A stretch of DNA of 51,137 bases from an uncultured Bacteroidota bacterium (lineage in GTDB: Bacteria > Bacteroidota > Bacteroidia > Flavobacteriales > Flavobacteriaceae): assembly GCA_902518355.1 (NCBI GenBank), contig CABYFY010000011.1, positions 1 through 51,137 of the forward strand, read 5' to 3'. The notes beneath the pieces are model-generated. The model saw nothing but the letters and a program-made list of their open reading frames with translations, was not told where the DNA came from and did not search any database. Of this stretch, positions 25,090-34,313 are shown piece by piece. Position 1 is the stretch's first letter; the number at the start of each line of letters is the position of its first letter. Position numbers and translations under genes: made by a program.

Positions 25090-27276
25090 ATGAATAATGA
25101 TAAACTAATTCAGTCTTGTCTGCAAAATACTTTTGGGTTTAGAGAATTTAAAGGAGATCAAAAGGAGATAATAGATAACATAATTAACAAGAAAGATACC
25201 TTTGTGATCATGCCAACGGGTGGGGGTAAATCTCTTTGTTATCAACTCCCTGCATTAATATCCGATGGTACAGCTATTGTGATTTCTCCATTAATTGCAT
25301 TAATGAAGAATCAGGTTGATGCGGTAAGATGTCTTTCAGATGAAAATAGTATCGCTCACGTACTTAATTCTTCGTTAAGTAGTGAAGAAGTGAATATGGT
25401 AAAGAGTGATGTTAAAAGTAAAAAAACAAAGCTTCTATATTTGGCGCCAGAGTCTTTAGCTAAAGCCTCTAATATTGATTTTTTAAAATCTATCAATATT
25501 TCATTTTTAGCAATTGATGAAGCACATTGTATTAGTGAATGGGGTCATGATTTTCGACCTGATTACAGAAATATTAGAAATATTTTAGATAAAATTAACG
25601 GAAATCTTCCCATAATTGCTCTTACAGCGACTGCAACTCCAAAAGTCCAATCTGATATTTTAAAGAATCTTCAAATAGTTGATGCAGCGGTATTCAAATC
25701 ATCATTCAATAGAGCAAATTTGTATTATGAAGTTCGATTCAAAAATGAAGATGTAAATAATGATCTTATAAAATTTATTAAGAAAAATCCTGGAAAATCA
25801 GGAATTATTTACTGCTTGAGTAGAAAAAAGGTTGAAGAAATTTCTGAATTATTGGTTATTAACAACATTAGATCAGTCCCGTATCATGCTGGTTTGGAAT
25901 CTAAGGTAAGAAATCAAAATCAAGATTCCTTTTTGATGGAGGATGTTGATGTGGTTGTAGCTACCATTGCGTTTGGTATGGGTATTGACAAGCCTGATAT
26001 CAGATTTGTTATTCATTACGACGTTCCAAAAAGCTTAGAAGGATATTATCAAGAGACGGGAAGAGCAGGAAGAGATGGTGGCGAAGGGCATTGTCTTGCC
26101 TACTATTCTTACAAGGACATCGAAAAACTTGAAAAGTTTTTGGAATCTAAAAATAAAACTGAAAAAGATATCGCATCGATGCATTTAGAGGAGGTTGTTG
26201 CCTATTGTAATACCTCAATTAGTAGAAGAAAATATCTTTTAAATTACTTTGGTGAATATTTTGATTCACAGTCAGGAGAAGGCAGACTGATGGACGATAA
26301 TATGCAGAATCCAAAACCAAAAATTGATGTAAAGGAAAATTTAATTAACGTTTTAACTATTATTTCAGAGACAAAGGGAATCTATAAGCAGAAAGATTTA
26401 GTTAGCATCTTAATGGGAAAAAATAATGCACTTTTAGCCTCTCATAACATAGTTGATAATAAATATTTTGGGAGCGGTAAATCAAAAAATGAACAATTCT
26501 GGAATGGTTTATTGTGGTATTTGAGAGCTGAAGGTATGGTACACAAAAAAGTTGAAAATTTTGGATCTTTAGCGATTAACGAAAAAGGATTAAAATATTT
26601 AAACAATCCTAAAGAGTTATTAATTTCAATTAACGAAAATAATTCTGCTACAGAAAAAGTGCATAAAATAAACATTTCTCAATCTGGAGATAAAGTCCTT
26701 ATGAATAAACTAAAGGAATTAAGAAAAAAAATTGCTGACGATAAATCAATTCCACCATATGTAATATTTCAGGATCCTTCATTAAATGAAATGACATTCA
26801 GATATCCAATCTCCACAGATGAATTGTCGTCAATTTTTGGAGTAGGTGAGGGTAAAGCAAAAAAATATGGGAAGGATTTTATTGAGTTGATTGCAAAACA
26901 TGTTGATGAAAATAATATTGATAGACCTGATGAAATGGTAGTAAAATCAGCTGGTAAAAATTCATCATTAAAGTTGTTTATCATTCAAGGTATTGACAGA
27001 AAATTTTCTGTCGAAGATATTGCTCAATCAAAATCCATGCAGGTTGAAGAACTTATTTCTGAGATGGAAACAATTGTTTATTCTGGAACAAAATTAGATT
27101 TATCATATTGCATTGACGATTACCTTGATGAAGATCAACAAGATGAGTTATATGATTATTTTATTGAATCCGAATCCGATGATATTGAGCAAGCACTTAC
27201 AGAATTTGACGGAGAATATGATGAATTTGAGTTAAAACTTTTTAGAATTAAGTTTTTAAGTGATTTAGCTAATTAA
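25090..27276 (+). CDS. recQ: ATP-dependent DNA helicase RecQ
   Basis: A 3'-5' DNA helicase for recombination and fork repair, 728 residues. Walker A MPTGGGKS (41-48), motif II DEAHCISEWGHDFRPDY, motif III LTATATPKV, and motif VI QETGRAGRDG are intact, followed by RQC winged-helix and HRDC-like domains and an extra C-terminal helix-turn-helix-like region. In the zinc-binding part of RQC (about 365-395) the four usual Cys positions are not Cys: ISRRKYLLNYFGE replaces the CRR start, and SQSGEGRLMDDN stands where the CxNCxxC cluster should be. A weak -33/-7-like pair precedes it (TTG 25048, TATTTAGA 25070). Confidence 0.96.
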   Translation: MNNDKLIQSCLQNTFGFREFKGDQKEIIDNIINKKDTFVIMPTGGGKSLCYQLPALISDGTAIVISPLIALMKNQVDAVRCLSDENSIAHVLNSSLSSEEVNMVKSDVKSKKTKLLYLAPESLAKASNIDFLKSINISFLAIDEAHCISEWGHDFRPDYRNIRNILDKINGNLPIIALTATATPKVQSDILKNLQIVDAAVFKSSFNRANLYYEVRFKNEDVNNDLIKFIKKNPGKSGIIYCLSRKKVEEISELLVINNIRSVPYHAGLESKVRNQNQDSFLMEDVDVVVATIAFGMGIDKPDIRFVIHYDVPKSLEGYYQETGRAGRDGGEGHCLAYYSYKDIEKLEKFLESKNKTEKDIASMHLEEVVAYCNTSISRRKYLLNYFGEYFDSQSGEGRLMDDNMQNPKPKIDVKENLINVLTIISETKGIYKQKDLVSILMGKNNALLASHNIVDNKYFGSGKSKNEQFWNGLLWYLRAEGMVHKKVENFGSLAINEKGLKYLNNPKELLISINENNSATEKVHKINISQSGDKVLMNKLKELRKKIADDKSIPPYVIFQDPSLNEMTFRYPISTDELSSIFGVGEGKAKKYGKDFIELIAKHVDENNIDRPDEMVVKSAGKNSSLKLFIIQGIDRKFSVEDIAQSKSMQVEELISEMETIVYSGTKLDLSYCIDDYLDEDQQDELYDYFIESESDDIEQALTEFDGEYDEFELKLFRIKFLSDLAN

Positions 27277-27293
27277 TAATCCTTTTTTATTGA

Positions 27294-27301
27294 TATATTC
27301 G
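27294..27301 (+). promoter_or_regulatory. Weak -7-like element (TATATTCG) upstream of the PPIase fusion
   Basis: TATATTCG differs at one position from TAnnTTTG and lies 13 bases before the ATG at 27315, in the 38-base recQ-PPIase gap. No clear -33 TTG. Confidence 0.25.
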
Positions 27302-27314
27302 CAAAAAAAATAAC

Positions 27315-28244
27315 ATGGAAGAAGGTTTATTTGCAGTAATTTTAACCAGTAAAGGCGAGATAATTATCCAACTCGAATTTGAGAAAACACCAGGGACTGT
27401 TGGGAACTTTGCCGGTTTAGCAACAGGTAAAATTAAAAATGATATAAGACCAATTGGTGAGCCTTATTATAATGGATTAAAATTCCATAGAGTTATTAAC
27501 GATTTCATGGTTCAGGCAGGTTGTCCACTAGGAACTGGTACTGGGGATCCAGGATATAAGTTTGATGACGAATTTAATGTTGATCTCAAACATGATCGAC
27601 CAGGAATTCTTTCTATGGCCAATGCAGGACCATCAACCAATGGTAGTCAATTTTTTATCACGCACGTTGAAACCCCTTGGTTAGATAATAAGCATACCGT
27701 TTTTGGACATGTTATTAACGGAATGGATATTGTCAACTCTATTTCACAAAACGATGAAATTATTTCAGTTGACATCAATGCGGTAGGTGAAAAGGCCAAA
27801 GCGTTTGATCCAGCCCAAGCTTTTGAAGATTTTAATAAATCAAAAGCTGACAGAATTAAAAAGGAAAAAGAAAAAGAGCTTAAAATGTTAAATGACCTTT
27901 CCAAAGGTTTTTCAAAAACCTCTTCAGGATTACTATACAAATTCGAAAAAGAAAATAATTCAGAAAAACCTGTTTCAGGAAATAAAGTAAAGGTTCATTA
28001 TAAAGGAATGTTGCTCGACGGGACAGTTTTTGATTCTTCATACAAAAGAAATCAGCCAATCGAATTTACTTTAGGTATTGGTCAAGTAATCAAAGGATGG
28101 GATGAGGGAATTTCTCTACTTGGTTTAGGAGATAAAGCAACTTTTATAATTCCTAGTGAATTGGCTTATGGACAATCTGGTGCAGGTGGTGTAATACCTC
28201 CAAATGCAACATTAGTTTTTGATGTAGAGCTTGTTGAATTTTAA
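27315..28244 (+). CDS. Dual peptidyl-prolyl isomerase: cyclophilin fused to FKBP
   Basis: A 309-residue protein joining two unrelated proline isomerase folds. Residues about 5-170 are a cyclophilin: [39 protein letters not shown] and [10 protein letters not shown] are the active-site segments. A charged linker (about 175-205, [14 protein letters not shown]) leads to an FKBP domain (about 215-309): [47 protein letters not shown] and the end [16 protein letters not shown]. No signal peptide is seen, so it should be cytoplasmic. Bifunctional cyclophilin-FKBP proteins are known from Flavobacterium and, in the reverse order, from protists. It ends three bases before the convergent thioredoxin-like gene. 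Confidence 0.95.
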   Translation: MEEGLFAVILTSKGEIIIQLEFEKTPGTVGNFAGLATGKIKNDIRPIGEPYYNGLKFHRVINDFMVQAGCPLGTGTGDPGYKFDDEFNVDLKHDRPGILSMANAGPSTNGSQFFITHVETPWLDNKHTVFGHVINGMDIVNSISQNDEIISVDINAVGEKAKAFDPAQAFEDFNKSKADRIKKEKEKELKMLNDLSKGFSKTSSGLLYKFEKENNSEKPVSGNKVKVHYKGMLLDGTVFDSSYKRNQPIEFTLGIGQVIKGWDEGISLLGLGDKATFIIPSELAYGQSGAGGVIPPNATLVFDVELVEF

Positions 28245-28247
28245 TAT

Positions 28248-28802
28248 TTATTTCCACTTGATATTACAGCCAATACTTGGCTTTTGAATGTTGTCATTCT
28301 GGATATTTTTAATCAGACATTTAATCGCGTAATTAAGATCTTTACCATCGCATTCGATACCGTTTCCAGGTCGAGAATCATCAAGTTGACCTCTATAAAC
28401 GAGTTTTAGTTCATTGTCATATAAATAAAAGTCTGGAGTGCATGCAGCGTCATATTTTTTTGCAATTTCTTGAGATTCATCATAAAGATATGGGAATGTA
28501 AATTTATTTTGCTTAGCATTTAATTTCATCAATTCAGGACTATCCTCAGGATAATTAATAACGTCATTACTAGAAATTGCTATAAAATTAACTTCATCAT
28601 CCTTAAATTTATTAGCTAATTCTACAATTGTTTTATTTACATGTTTAACATATGGGCAATGGTTGCAAATAAACATTATCACTGAACCATTTTTCCCTTT
28701 AAGGTCATTTAAGTTTTTGGATTCTTCACTTATTACATCGAATAATGAAAAATCTGGCGCCTTAGTTCCTAAGCTAACCATATTTGAAGTTGTTCTTGCC
28801 AT
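28248..28802 (-). CDS. Thioredoxin family / AhpC-TSA-like redox protein
   Basis: A 184-residue thioredoxin-fold protein with APDFSL (typical of peroxiredoxin-like folds) and the redox motif CNHC (Cys46, Cys49) in the stretch MFICNHCPYVKHV, followed by NFIAISSNDVINYPEDSPE. The cis-Pro segment ACTPDFYLYD is intact. This subfamily (RlpA-unrelated, often called thioredoxin family protein in Bacteroidota) probably acts as a cytoplasmic thiol oxidoreductase. I take the ATG at 28802 because translation from further upstream (28859) would run into the start of the divergent membrane protein gene and adds a non-conserved, signal-less stretch. Confidence 0.85.
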   Translation of the reverse strand: MARTTSNMVSLGTKAPDFSLFDVISEESKNLNDLKGKNGSVIMFICNHCPYVKHVNKTIVELANKFKDDEVNFIAISSNDVINYPEDSPELMKLNAKQNKFTFPYLYDESQEIAKKYDAACTPDFYLYDNELKLVYRGQLDDSRPGNGIECDGKDLNYAIKCLIKNIQNDNIQKPSIGCNIKWK

Positions 28803-28847
28803 TTTTTTTAAAAAATATTTAGTTGTAATTTTACAAAAAATAATTTT

Positions 28848-29192
28848 ATGAAACCACACAAAATAAGCTTTGTTAACGCAGTAACACTAATTTCTTTTGG
28901 ATTATGGGGTTATATTGATGTTGATTATTCTCCAACTGCTCTGATTCCAGTTGTTTTTGGTGTTATAATTTTAGCATTAAATTCTGGATTGAAGAAAGAA
29001 AATAAAATGGTTGCACATATAGTCGTATTACTAACATTTTTAATACTAGGTGGACTTTTTAAACCCTTAATGAGTACAATAGAAAGTGGAAGTGCTATAA
29101 GGATTACAAGGGTAGGGTTAATGATGTTATCTACCTTAATGGCGCTAGTAGTATTCATAAAGAGCTTTATTGCTAACAGATCTAAAAATTAA
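28848..29192 (+). CDS. Small membrane protein, four hydrophobic helices, unknown function
   Basis: A 114-residue protein with about four hydrophobic segments (roughly 10-26, 29-46, 55-75, 88-107) and no recognisable catalytic motif. Its size and arrangement of helices (Phe-Gly-Leu-Trp-Gly in helix 1, FGVIILALNSGLK after helix 2) suggest a small conserved bacterial membrane protein of unknown role. csaA follows after five bases and may be co-transcribed. It is divergent from the thioredoxin-like gene by 45 bases. I do not recognise a named family. Confidence 0.75.
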   Translation: MKPHKISFVNAVTLISFGLWGYIDVDYSPTALIPVVFGVIILALNSGLKKENKMVAHIVVLLTFLILGGLFKPLMSTIESGSAIRITRVGLMMLSTLMALVVFIKSFIANRSKN

Positions 29193-29197
29193 TTGTT

Positions 29198-29527
29198 TTG
29201 AATAGTTTATTTAAATCCTTTAAAGATTTAGATATCAGAGTAGGAACAATTATTCATGTTGAGCGTTTTGAAGAAGCCATAAAACCTTCTTATAAATTTA
29301 AAATTGATTTTGGTAAACTGGGGATTTTAAAATCTTCGGCACAGGTAACAAAAAATTATACGCCCGAGCATTTGTTAGGATTTCAAGTTATTGCTGTTGT
29401 AAATTTTCCCAAAAAACAGATTGCAAATTTTATGAGTGAATGCTTAGTTTTAGGTGTTGTTGACAACGATTCAGTTGTATTGCTAAAACCAGAGTCAAAG
29501 ACAGACAATGGTCTTAGGATTGCTTGA
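29198..29527 (+). CDS. csaA: CsaA-type tRNA-binding domain protein
   Basis: A 109-residue OB-fold protein of the CsaA / tRNA-binding-arm (Arc1p/EMAPII-like) family. Conserved parts are FKDLDIRVGTIIHVERFEEA, YKFKIDFG, SSAQVTKNY and VNFPKKQIANFMSECLVLG. Bacillus CsaA was described as a secretion-related chaperone; the fold binds tRNA. The start is TTG at 29198. Only one base separates its stop from the convergent M14 peptidase stop. Confidence 0.92.
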   Translation: MNSLFKSFKDLDIRVGTIIHVERFEEAIKPSYKFKIDFGKLGILKSSAQVTKNYTPEHLLGFQVIAVVNFPKKQIANFMSECLVLGVVDNDSVVLLKPESKTDNGLRIA

Positions 29528-29528
29528 T

Positions 29529-32030
29529 TCACATAATATTACCAAAGAAAATAGCATTCATCAAAATTTTATTTGTTCCATACCAAAACGCTCTAAAATT
29601 TGTGTTATCTGTAAGATAGATGACTTTACCTTTACCAATTTTGTTAATTTTAATAGGACTTGTTGATTTTAACAGATCTATATTTTCTTCTGAAATATAT
29701 CCGCTCAAAAGAGGGTTGTCAGTATATAAAATTGGATTGTTATAGCTTTCCTTATCTTTCTCAATAAAAATCGTAGAGTTTCTAAATATTGGCATTGTTG
29801 TATTTGTTTGGCCAAAATTTATTGGGTGTGATCTATCAATTTTAGTATTGAAAATTGCACCTCCAATTCTTTGAGCTCCAAAAAACGCACTTCTTTCTTC
29901 AAATGAAATATTTTTAGCCGAAATATCATTTTTTAACTCTTTAACTTCAATGAGTTTTGTTTTTTTAAGCCAATTAATTGAGTTTTTATAGGCAATTAAA
30001 TTACCACCAGATTTAACCCATTCACTTATTTTATCAGTGACAAGCTTACTTGATATTGAACTATTTGGAACAATTAACGTTGTGTATTTACTTAAATCAA
30101 TTTTGTTAAAATTTCTGATATCAAGTTTTGTTAAACTTAATTCAAATCTGGTATCTAAAAGATGCCAAATTTCCCCTGCATCATATGCTGTTATACCATC
30201 GCCAACTAACATTGCAACATTTTTTTTATATAACCTCCTGAAATTATTACTACCAAGATCTGGACCTTCAGCATATCCCGTTTTAACGGGGTTAATCTCA
30301 ATATTACAATCACGTGAGATATCGCTTAATAATTTATTTAATTTTACATGATCGTTGTTCTGAACAGGTATCAGAATGGTTCCATAGTCATACTCTTTAC
30401 CTTCCAATTTAAATTTTTTGGTGGCAACTTTGACTATTACCTCATTATACAATAGTTCATTTAGAGCATTTGGTGACAAATACTCGTGCCACTCCATTAA
30501 ATAAGCGTAATTGCTTTTTTCAATACTTATATTTTTATTGAATTTTAGTTGTTCAACTTTTTTTGAATAATCACCATTAAAATTTAAATCATAATCTAAG
30601 TTAAATGCTAAGGGAAGTGTCCAGGATGAGACATCATAAAATAAGCTATCCAAGAATTCAGTCCTAGTTTCAAACATAGCATTTATAAGTCTATATTTTT
30701 TCTGGTTTTTTGGAACTATATAGGCATATCCTTTTCTGTATGTTTTATTTTTGTGTTTAACATCATTATCTAGCGAATAAATTTCGATCTCATGTCTTTC
30801 TAAAATTTCAGCAAGTTTTTTCGTTCTGTATCTATCCTTCGAGTTACCAAATATTATCGCTTCATTTTTATATTTACTAGATTCCTTTGCAGCTTCTTTG
30901 TAAAAACTTTTCTGATAATCTAAAATTTCTAATCTAAGATTGTTTGCTGCTTTCAAAGTAGATAGGCCTGTGGTAAGTTGATTTTTTATTGTAAAGGGAA
31001 ATCTTAATAAACCATTATCGGAATCCTGAACGTGTCCTCTTGAACTTGCTTGTTCAAACAAAATTCCAATAGACCCATTTATGTCTGGAAATGTAGAGCC
31101 TTTTCCGTAGTAGAAATCGTCAAAACTTTCTTCTGAATAATAAAGAGAACCTATTTTATCTAAACTTTCAACATGAAATTTTGCAATTTCTTTAGTTAGT
31201 TTTTGATTTAACTTAGGAGTAAGTGGGTGAGTTCTTGAAGGTATTCCAGGCTGAAAAAAGAAAGTTGCATTGGTTCCCATTTCATGATGATCTGTTAAAA
31301 TATTAGGAATCCATTTATTAAAAGATTTTATCCTTGCTTGTGATTCTGGTAGTTGTGCTGGTAACCAGTCTCTATTTAAATCAAACCAATAATGATTAGT
31401 TCTACCACCAGGCCAAACTTCATTATATTCTCTATCATTTGGGTCTGAAGTTAAATTTATATTTTTATTAATATTGGCCCAATAAGCAAATCTTTGTAAT
31501 CCATCAGGATTCATTGAAGGATCTAATAATATTACCGAATTTTTAAGTAATTCATGTACAAAATCACTGTCAGATGCAGCTAAATAATACGCAAGTAAGA
31601 GACTAGCATTTGAACCACTTGCCTCATTCCCATGAATTGAAAAACCCTGGTAAACAACTATCGGCTGATCTTCAATTGAAATATATTCATTGTATTCAGT
31701 AATTTTTTTATGGTTTGCAATAATTTGATTAATATTATTATGATTATCTTCTGATGTAATGGTAAGAAGTAAAATTGGTCTTCCTTCAAAAGTTTTACCT
31801 CTGTCTTCAATGGTAATTCTATTTGACGCGTCAGCCAATGCATACATATATTGAACCAGTTTGTCATGAGTGACATGCCATTCACCAACTTCATGCCCAA
31901 TTACTTCTTTTGGAGTTGGAATACTTGAATTTGGTGTTTCAAATTCGGAGAAGTAGTAGTCAAGATCGTATTTTGGATTTTGAGCATATACTCCTATACT
32001 AATAAATAGTAAAATGTAAAAAAACCTCAT
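29529..32030 (-). CDS. Exported M14 family zinc carboxypeptidase
   Basis: An 833-residue secreted metallopeptidase. Residues 1-17 are a signal peptide (MRFFYILLFISIGVYAQ). The zinc motif HGNE (133-136) lies in YQGFSIHGNEASGSNASLLLAYYLA, followed by LLDPSMNPDG, DLNRDWLPAQLPESQA and the TDHHEMG segment, as in M14 peptidases found widely in Bacteroidota. A long C-terminal part (about 400-833) contains a GATase-like region (MLVGDGITAYDAGEIWHLLD...). There is no clear T9SS C-terminal domain. The start chosen is the ATG at 32030; the frame is open 90 bases further but lacks a signal peptide and overlaps DUF3276. It follows DUF3276 after 13 bases. Confidence 0.9.
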   Translation of the reverse strand: MRFFYILLFISIGVYAQNPKYDLDYYFSEFETPNSSIPTPKEVIGHEVGEWHVTHDKLVQYMYALADASNRITIEDRGKTFEGRPILLLTITSEDNHNNINQIIANHKKITEYNEYISIEDQPIVVYQGFSIHGNEASGSNASLLLAYYLAASDSDFVHELLKNSVILLDPSMNPDGLQRFAYWANINKNINLTSDPNDREYNEVWPGGRTNHYWFDLNRDWLPAQLPESQARIKSFNKWIPNILTDHHEMGTNATFFFQPGIPSRTHPLTPKLNQKLTKEIAKFHVESLDKIGSLYYSEESFDDFYYGKGSTFPDINGSIGILFEQASSRGHVQDSDNGLLRFPFTIKNQLTTGLSTLKAANNLRLEILDYQKSFYKEAAKESSKYKNEAIIFGNSKDRYRTKKLAEILERHEIEIYSLDNDVKHKNKTYRKGYAYIVPKNQKKYRLINAMFETRTEFLDSLFYDVSSWTLPLAFNLDYDLNFNGDYSKKVEQLKFNKNISIEKSNYAYLMEWHEYLSPNALNELLYNEVIVKVATKKFKLEGKEYDYGTILIPVQNNDHVKLNKLLSDISRDCNIEINPVKTGYAEGPDLGSNNFRRLYKKNVAMLVGDGITAYDAGEIWHLLDTRFELSLTKLDIRNFNKIDLSKYTTLIVPNSSISSKLVTDKISEWVKSGGNLIAYKNSINWLKKTKLIEVKELKNDISAKNISFEERSAFFGAQRIGGAIFNTKIDRSHPINFGQTNTTMPIFRNSTIFIEKDKESYNNPILYTDNPLLSGYISEENIDLLKSTSPIKINKIGKGKVIYLTDNTNFRAFWYGTNKILMNAIFFGNIM

Positions 32031-32043
32031 GCTGATTATCTGA

Positions 32044-32439
32044 TTAAATGTCGTCAAAACTAACATCAGTAAATTCATTTGATGATTCATTGCCATCATC
32101 CTCTTTTTCATTTTCATCATTTGTTTTTTCTGTTGATTCTGTGTTATCCTCTTTTTTGAAATCTTTTTGGTGTCTTTCGCTAATCACTTCTTCACCTTTT
32201 TCTGAAATCACATAATCTGTCATTTCATTTAGGATATTTGAAAACTCCGTAAAATCTTCTTTATATAGATAGATTTTATGTTTTTTGTAGTGGAAGGAAC
32301 CGTCTTCATTTGTGAATTTTTTACTTTCCGTAAGGGTCAAGTAATAGTCTCCAGCTTTGGTAGATCTGACATCGAAAAAATATGTTCTTCTGCCAGCTCT
32401 TAGTACTTTTGAAAAAATTTCTTCTCTCTCCATCTTCAT
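32044..32439 (-). CDS. DUF3276 / PUR-alpha-like nucleic-acid-binding protein
   Basis: A 131-residue protein with one PUR domain (about 1-85): FSKVLRAGRRTYFFDVRSTKAGDYYLTLTESKK and HKIYLYKEDFTEF match DUF3276, the bacterial PUR-alpha family of single-stranded DNA/RNA-binding proteins (the Borrelia member is an RNA/DNA-binding regulator). The remaining tail is rich in Glu, Asp and Asn and probably disordered. The third codon is also ATG, so the true start may be MEREE. It lies between the ABC exporter (49 bases) and the M14 peptidase (13 bases) on the same strand. Confidence 0.9.
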   Translation of the reverse strand: MKMEREEIFSKVLRAGRRTYFFDVRSTKAGDYYLTLTESKKFTNEDGSFHYKKHKIYLYKEDFTEFSNILNEMTDYVISEKGEEVISERHQKDFKKEDNTESTEKTNDENEKEDDGNESSNEFTDVSFDDI

Positions 32440-32488
32440 AAATTTTATGATTAATGAGATAAAGTAAAAAAATTTTTTAATAAATCAG

Positions 32489-34252
32489 CTAAATCTTATC
32501 ATCTTTTTTCGTCAACTGTTTAGAATATACATCCTTATAATATCCATTTTGATTTATCAACAATTCATGATTACCCTTTTGAATTATTTTACCTTTATCT
32601 AAAACAATTATTTCATTTAGGTTTTGAACTGATGATAATCTATGACTTGAAATAATAGTTGTAGTATCTTTGAGAATACTCTTTAATGAAAGTATGATTT
32701 TCTCCTCTGTTTCATTGTCAAGAGCTGATAAACAGTCATCTAATATTAAAATCTTAGGTTCTTTGATCAATGCTCTAGCTATACAAATTCTTTGTTTTTG
32801 CCCTCCACTTAAATTTATTCCTCTTTCCCCGAGAATCGTTTCATATCCGTTACTAAATTTTAGTATTTCATTATGAATACCAGCTATTTTACATACTTTT
32901 TCAACTTCCATCATAGTTGCTTTTTCCTTTCCAAATCTGATATTATTAATTATTGAATCTGAAAATAGAAATGAATCTTGTGAAACAACCCCAATTTGTT
33001 TTCTAAGGCACTCTAAATCATATTCATTAATTAAGTTATTATCAAATAAAATTTCTCCGGCTTCAATGTTATAAATTTTAGTTATTAATTTAATTAAGGT
33101 TGTTTTACCAGAACCAGTAACACCAATAATTCCCAGTGATTTTCTATTATTTAATTTAAAGCTAATTTTATCAATAGCTTTAATATTTGACTCGGTGTAG
33201 GTAAATGAAACATCTTTAAATTCAATTGAGCCATTTATTTTTTTTAGCCCGTTGAGATTATAATTAATCTCTGACTTTTCTTTTAAAAATTCGTTTATTC
33301 TTTTTTGTGATGCTTCAGCTTGCTGAATAATTGAACTGATCCATCCTAATGATGCTACTGGCCAAGTTAACATGTTGACATAAATTATAAACTCAGCAAT
33401 AATCCCAATATTCTCAATTTCTCCACTTAAGTATTGTTTTCCGCCCACATAGATAACCAAGATGTTGCTAATTCCAATTAGTAATATCATGAGAGGAAAA
33501 AATAAGGCCTGCATTTTTACAAGACTAATCTGATTGTCTTTATTTTTTTTTGAAAGATTATCAAATTCTAATGATTTGTTTTTTTGAATTGCATATGATT
33601 TGACAATTTGAATTCCGGTGAAAACTTCTTGGCTAAAAGAAGAAAGCTTAGATAAAGATTCCTGAACAATTCTACTTCTAATATTTATTATTCCACTTAG
33701 CTTGAATATAGTATATGATAAAATCGGAAGTGGGCTAATTGTATAAATTGTTAGCTCAGGAGATTGTTTATACATGTAAAAAAAAGTGATTATTAAAAGG
33801 GTGATTGTATTAATGGAATACATCAATGCAGGCCCAAAATACATTCTTACTCTTGATACATCTTCACTTATTCTATTCATCAAATCACCGGTTTGATTTT
33901 TTTTGTAGAAACTTAACGATAGCTTTTGGTATTGAGTGTAAATTTCATTTTTCAAATCAAATTCTACATTTCTGGAAACATTTATAATTGTTTGTCTAGT
34001 CAAGAACGTAAATATACCAGCAGCAATTGCAGCCAAAAGAATTAAAAAAATATTTTGAATAAGTTCTGTTTGAACAGTTTCAATGGATGCTATGTTGCCT
34101 TTTCTGAACTCATCAATTACATTTACTGATTCTCTAATTAATCCAGGTGTAAATAGCAATAAAATTCTGGCAATAATTATTATAAAGAAACCTAACAGCA
34201 GGTTAGTTTTATATTTGAACAGATATTTATTTAAATATTTTAATTCAGTCAA
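32489..34252 (-). CDS. ABC transporter, fused permease/ATPase (MsbA-like exporter)
   Basis: A 587-residue half-transporter: six hydrophobic helices (about 15-310) then a nucleotide-binding domain with Walker A GVTGSGKTTL, signature LSGGQKQR, and Walker B ILILDDCLSALD. This is the type IV exporter (MsbA / multidrug / lipid) architecture, active as a dimer. The substrate is unknown. The NBD aspartate in Walker B is followed by Cys rather than Glu (LDDCLS), suggesting a degenerate catalytic glutamate position. The start is TTG at 34252. It is first in the minus-strand run ABC-DUF3276-M14. Confidence 0.9.
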   Translation of the reverse strand: MTELKYLNKYLFKYKTNLLLGFFIIIIARILLLFTPGLIRESVNVIDEFRKGNIASIETVQTELIQNIFLILLAAIAAGIFTFLTRQTIINVSRNVEFDLKNEIYTQYQKLSLSFYKKNQTGDLMNRISEDVSRVRMYFGPALMYSINTITLLIITFFYMYKQSPELTIYTISPLPILSYTIFKLSGIINIRSRIVQESLSKLSSFSQEVFTGIQIVKSYAIQKNKSLEFDNLSKKNKDNQISLVKMQALFFPLMILLIGISNILVIYVGGKQYLSGEIENIGIIAEFIIYVNMLTWPVASLGWISSIIQQAEASQKRINEFLKEKSEINYNLNGLKKINGSIEFKDVSFTYTESNIKAIDKISFKLNNRKSLGIIGVTGSGKTTLIKLITKIYNIEAGEILFDNNLINEYDLECLRKQIGVVSQDSFLFSDSIINNIRFGKEKATMMEVEKVCKIAGIHNEILKFSNGYETILGERGINLSGGQKQRICIARALIKEPKILILDDCLSALDNETEEKIILSLKSILKDTTTIISSHRLSSVQNLNEIIVLDKGKIIQKGNHELLINQNGYYKDVYSKQLTKKDDKI

Positions 34253-34313
34253 TGATGTAAATATTTTTAGATAATTAATATTATCTTGCGGTAATTTTAA
34301 AATGTTCTTTTAA

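Noticed and set aside
28803-28859. Upstream extension of the thioredoxin-like protein
   Set aside because: Would overlap the divergent membrane protein's start and adds non-conserved residues; the ATG at 28802 leads straight into the fold.
32031-32120. Upstream extension of the M14 peptidase by 30 codons
   Set aside because: The extension is Met/Lys-rich, lies within DUF3276 codons in another frame, and precedes the real signal peptide.
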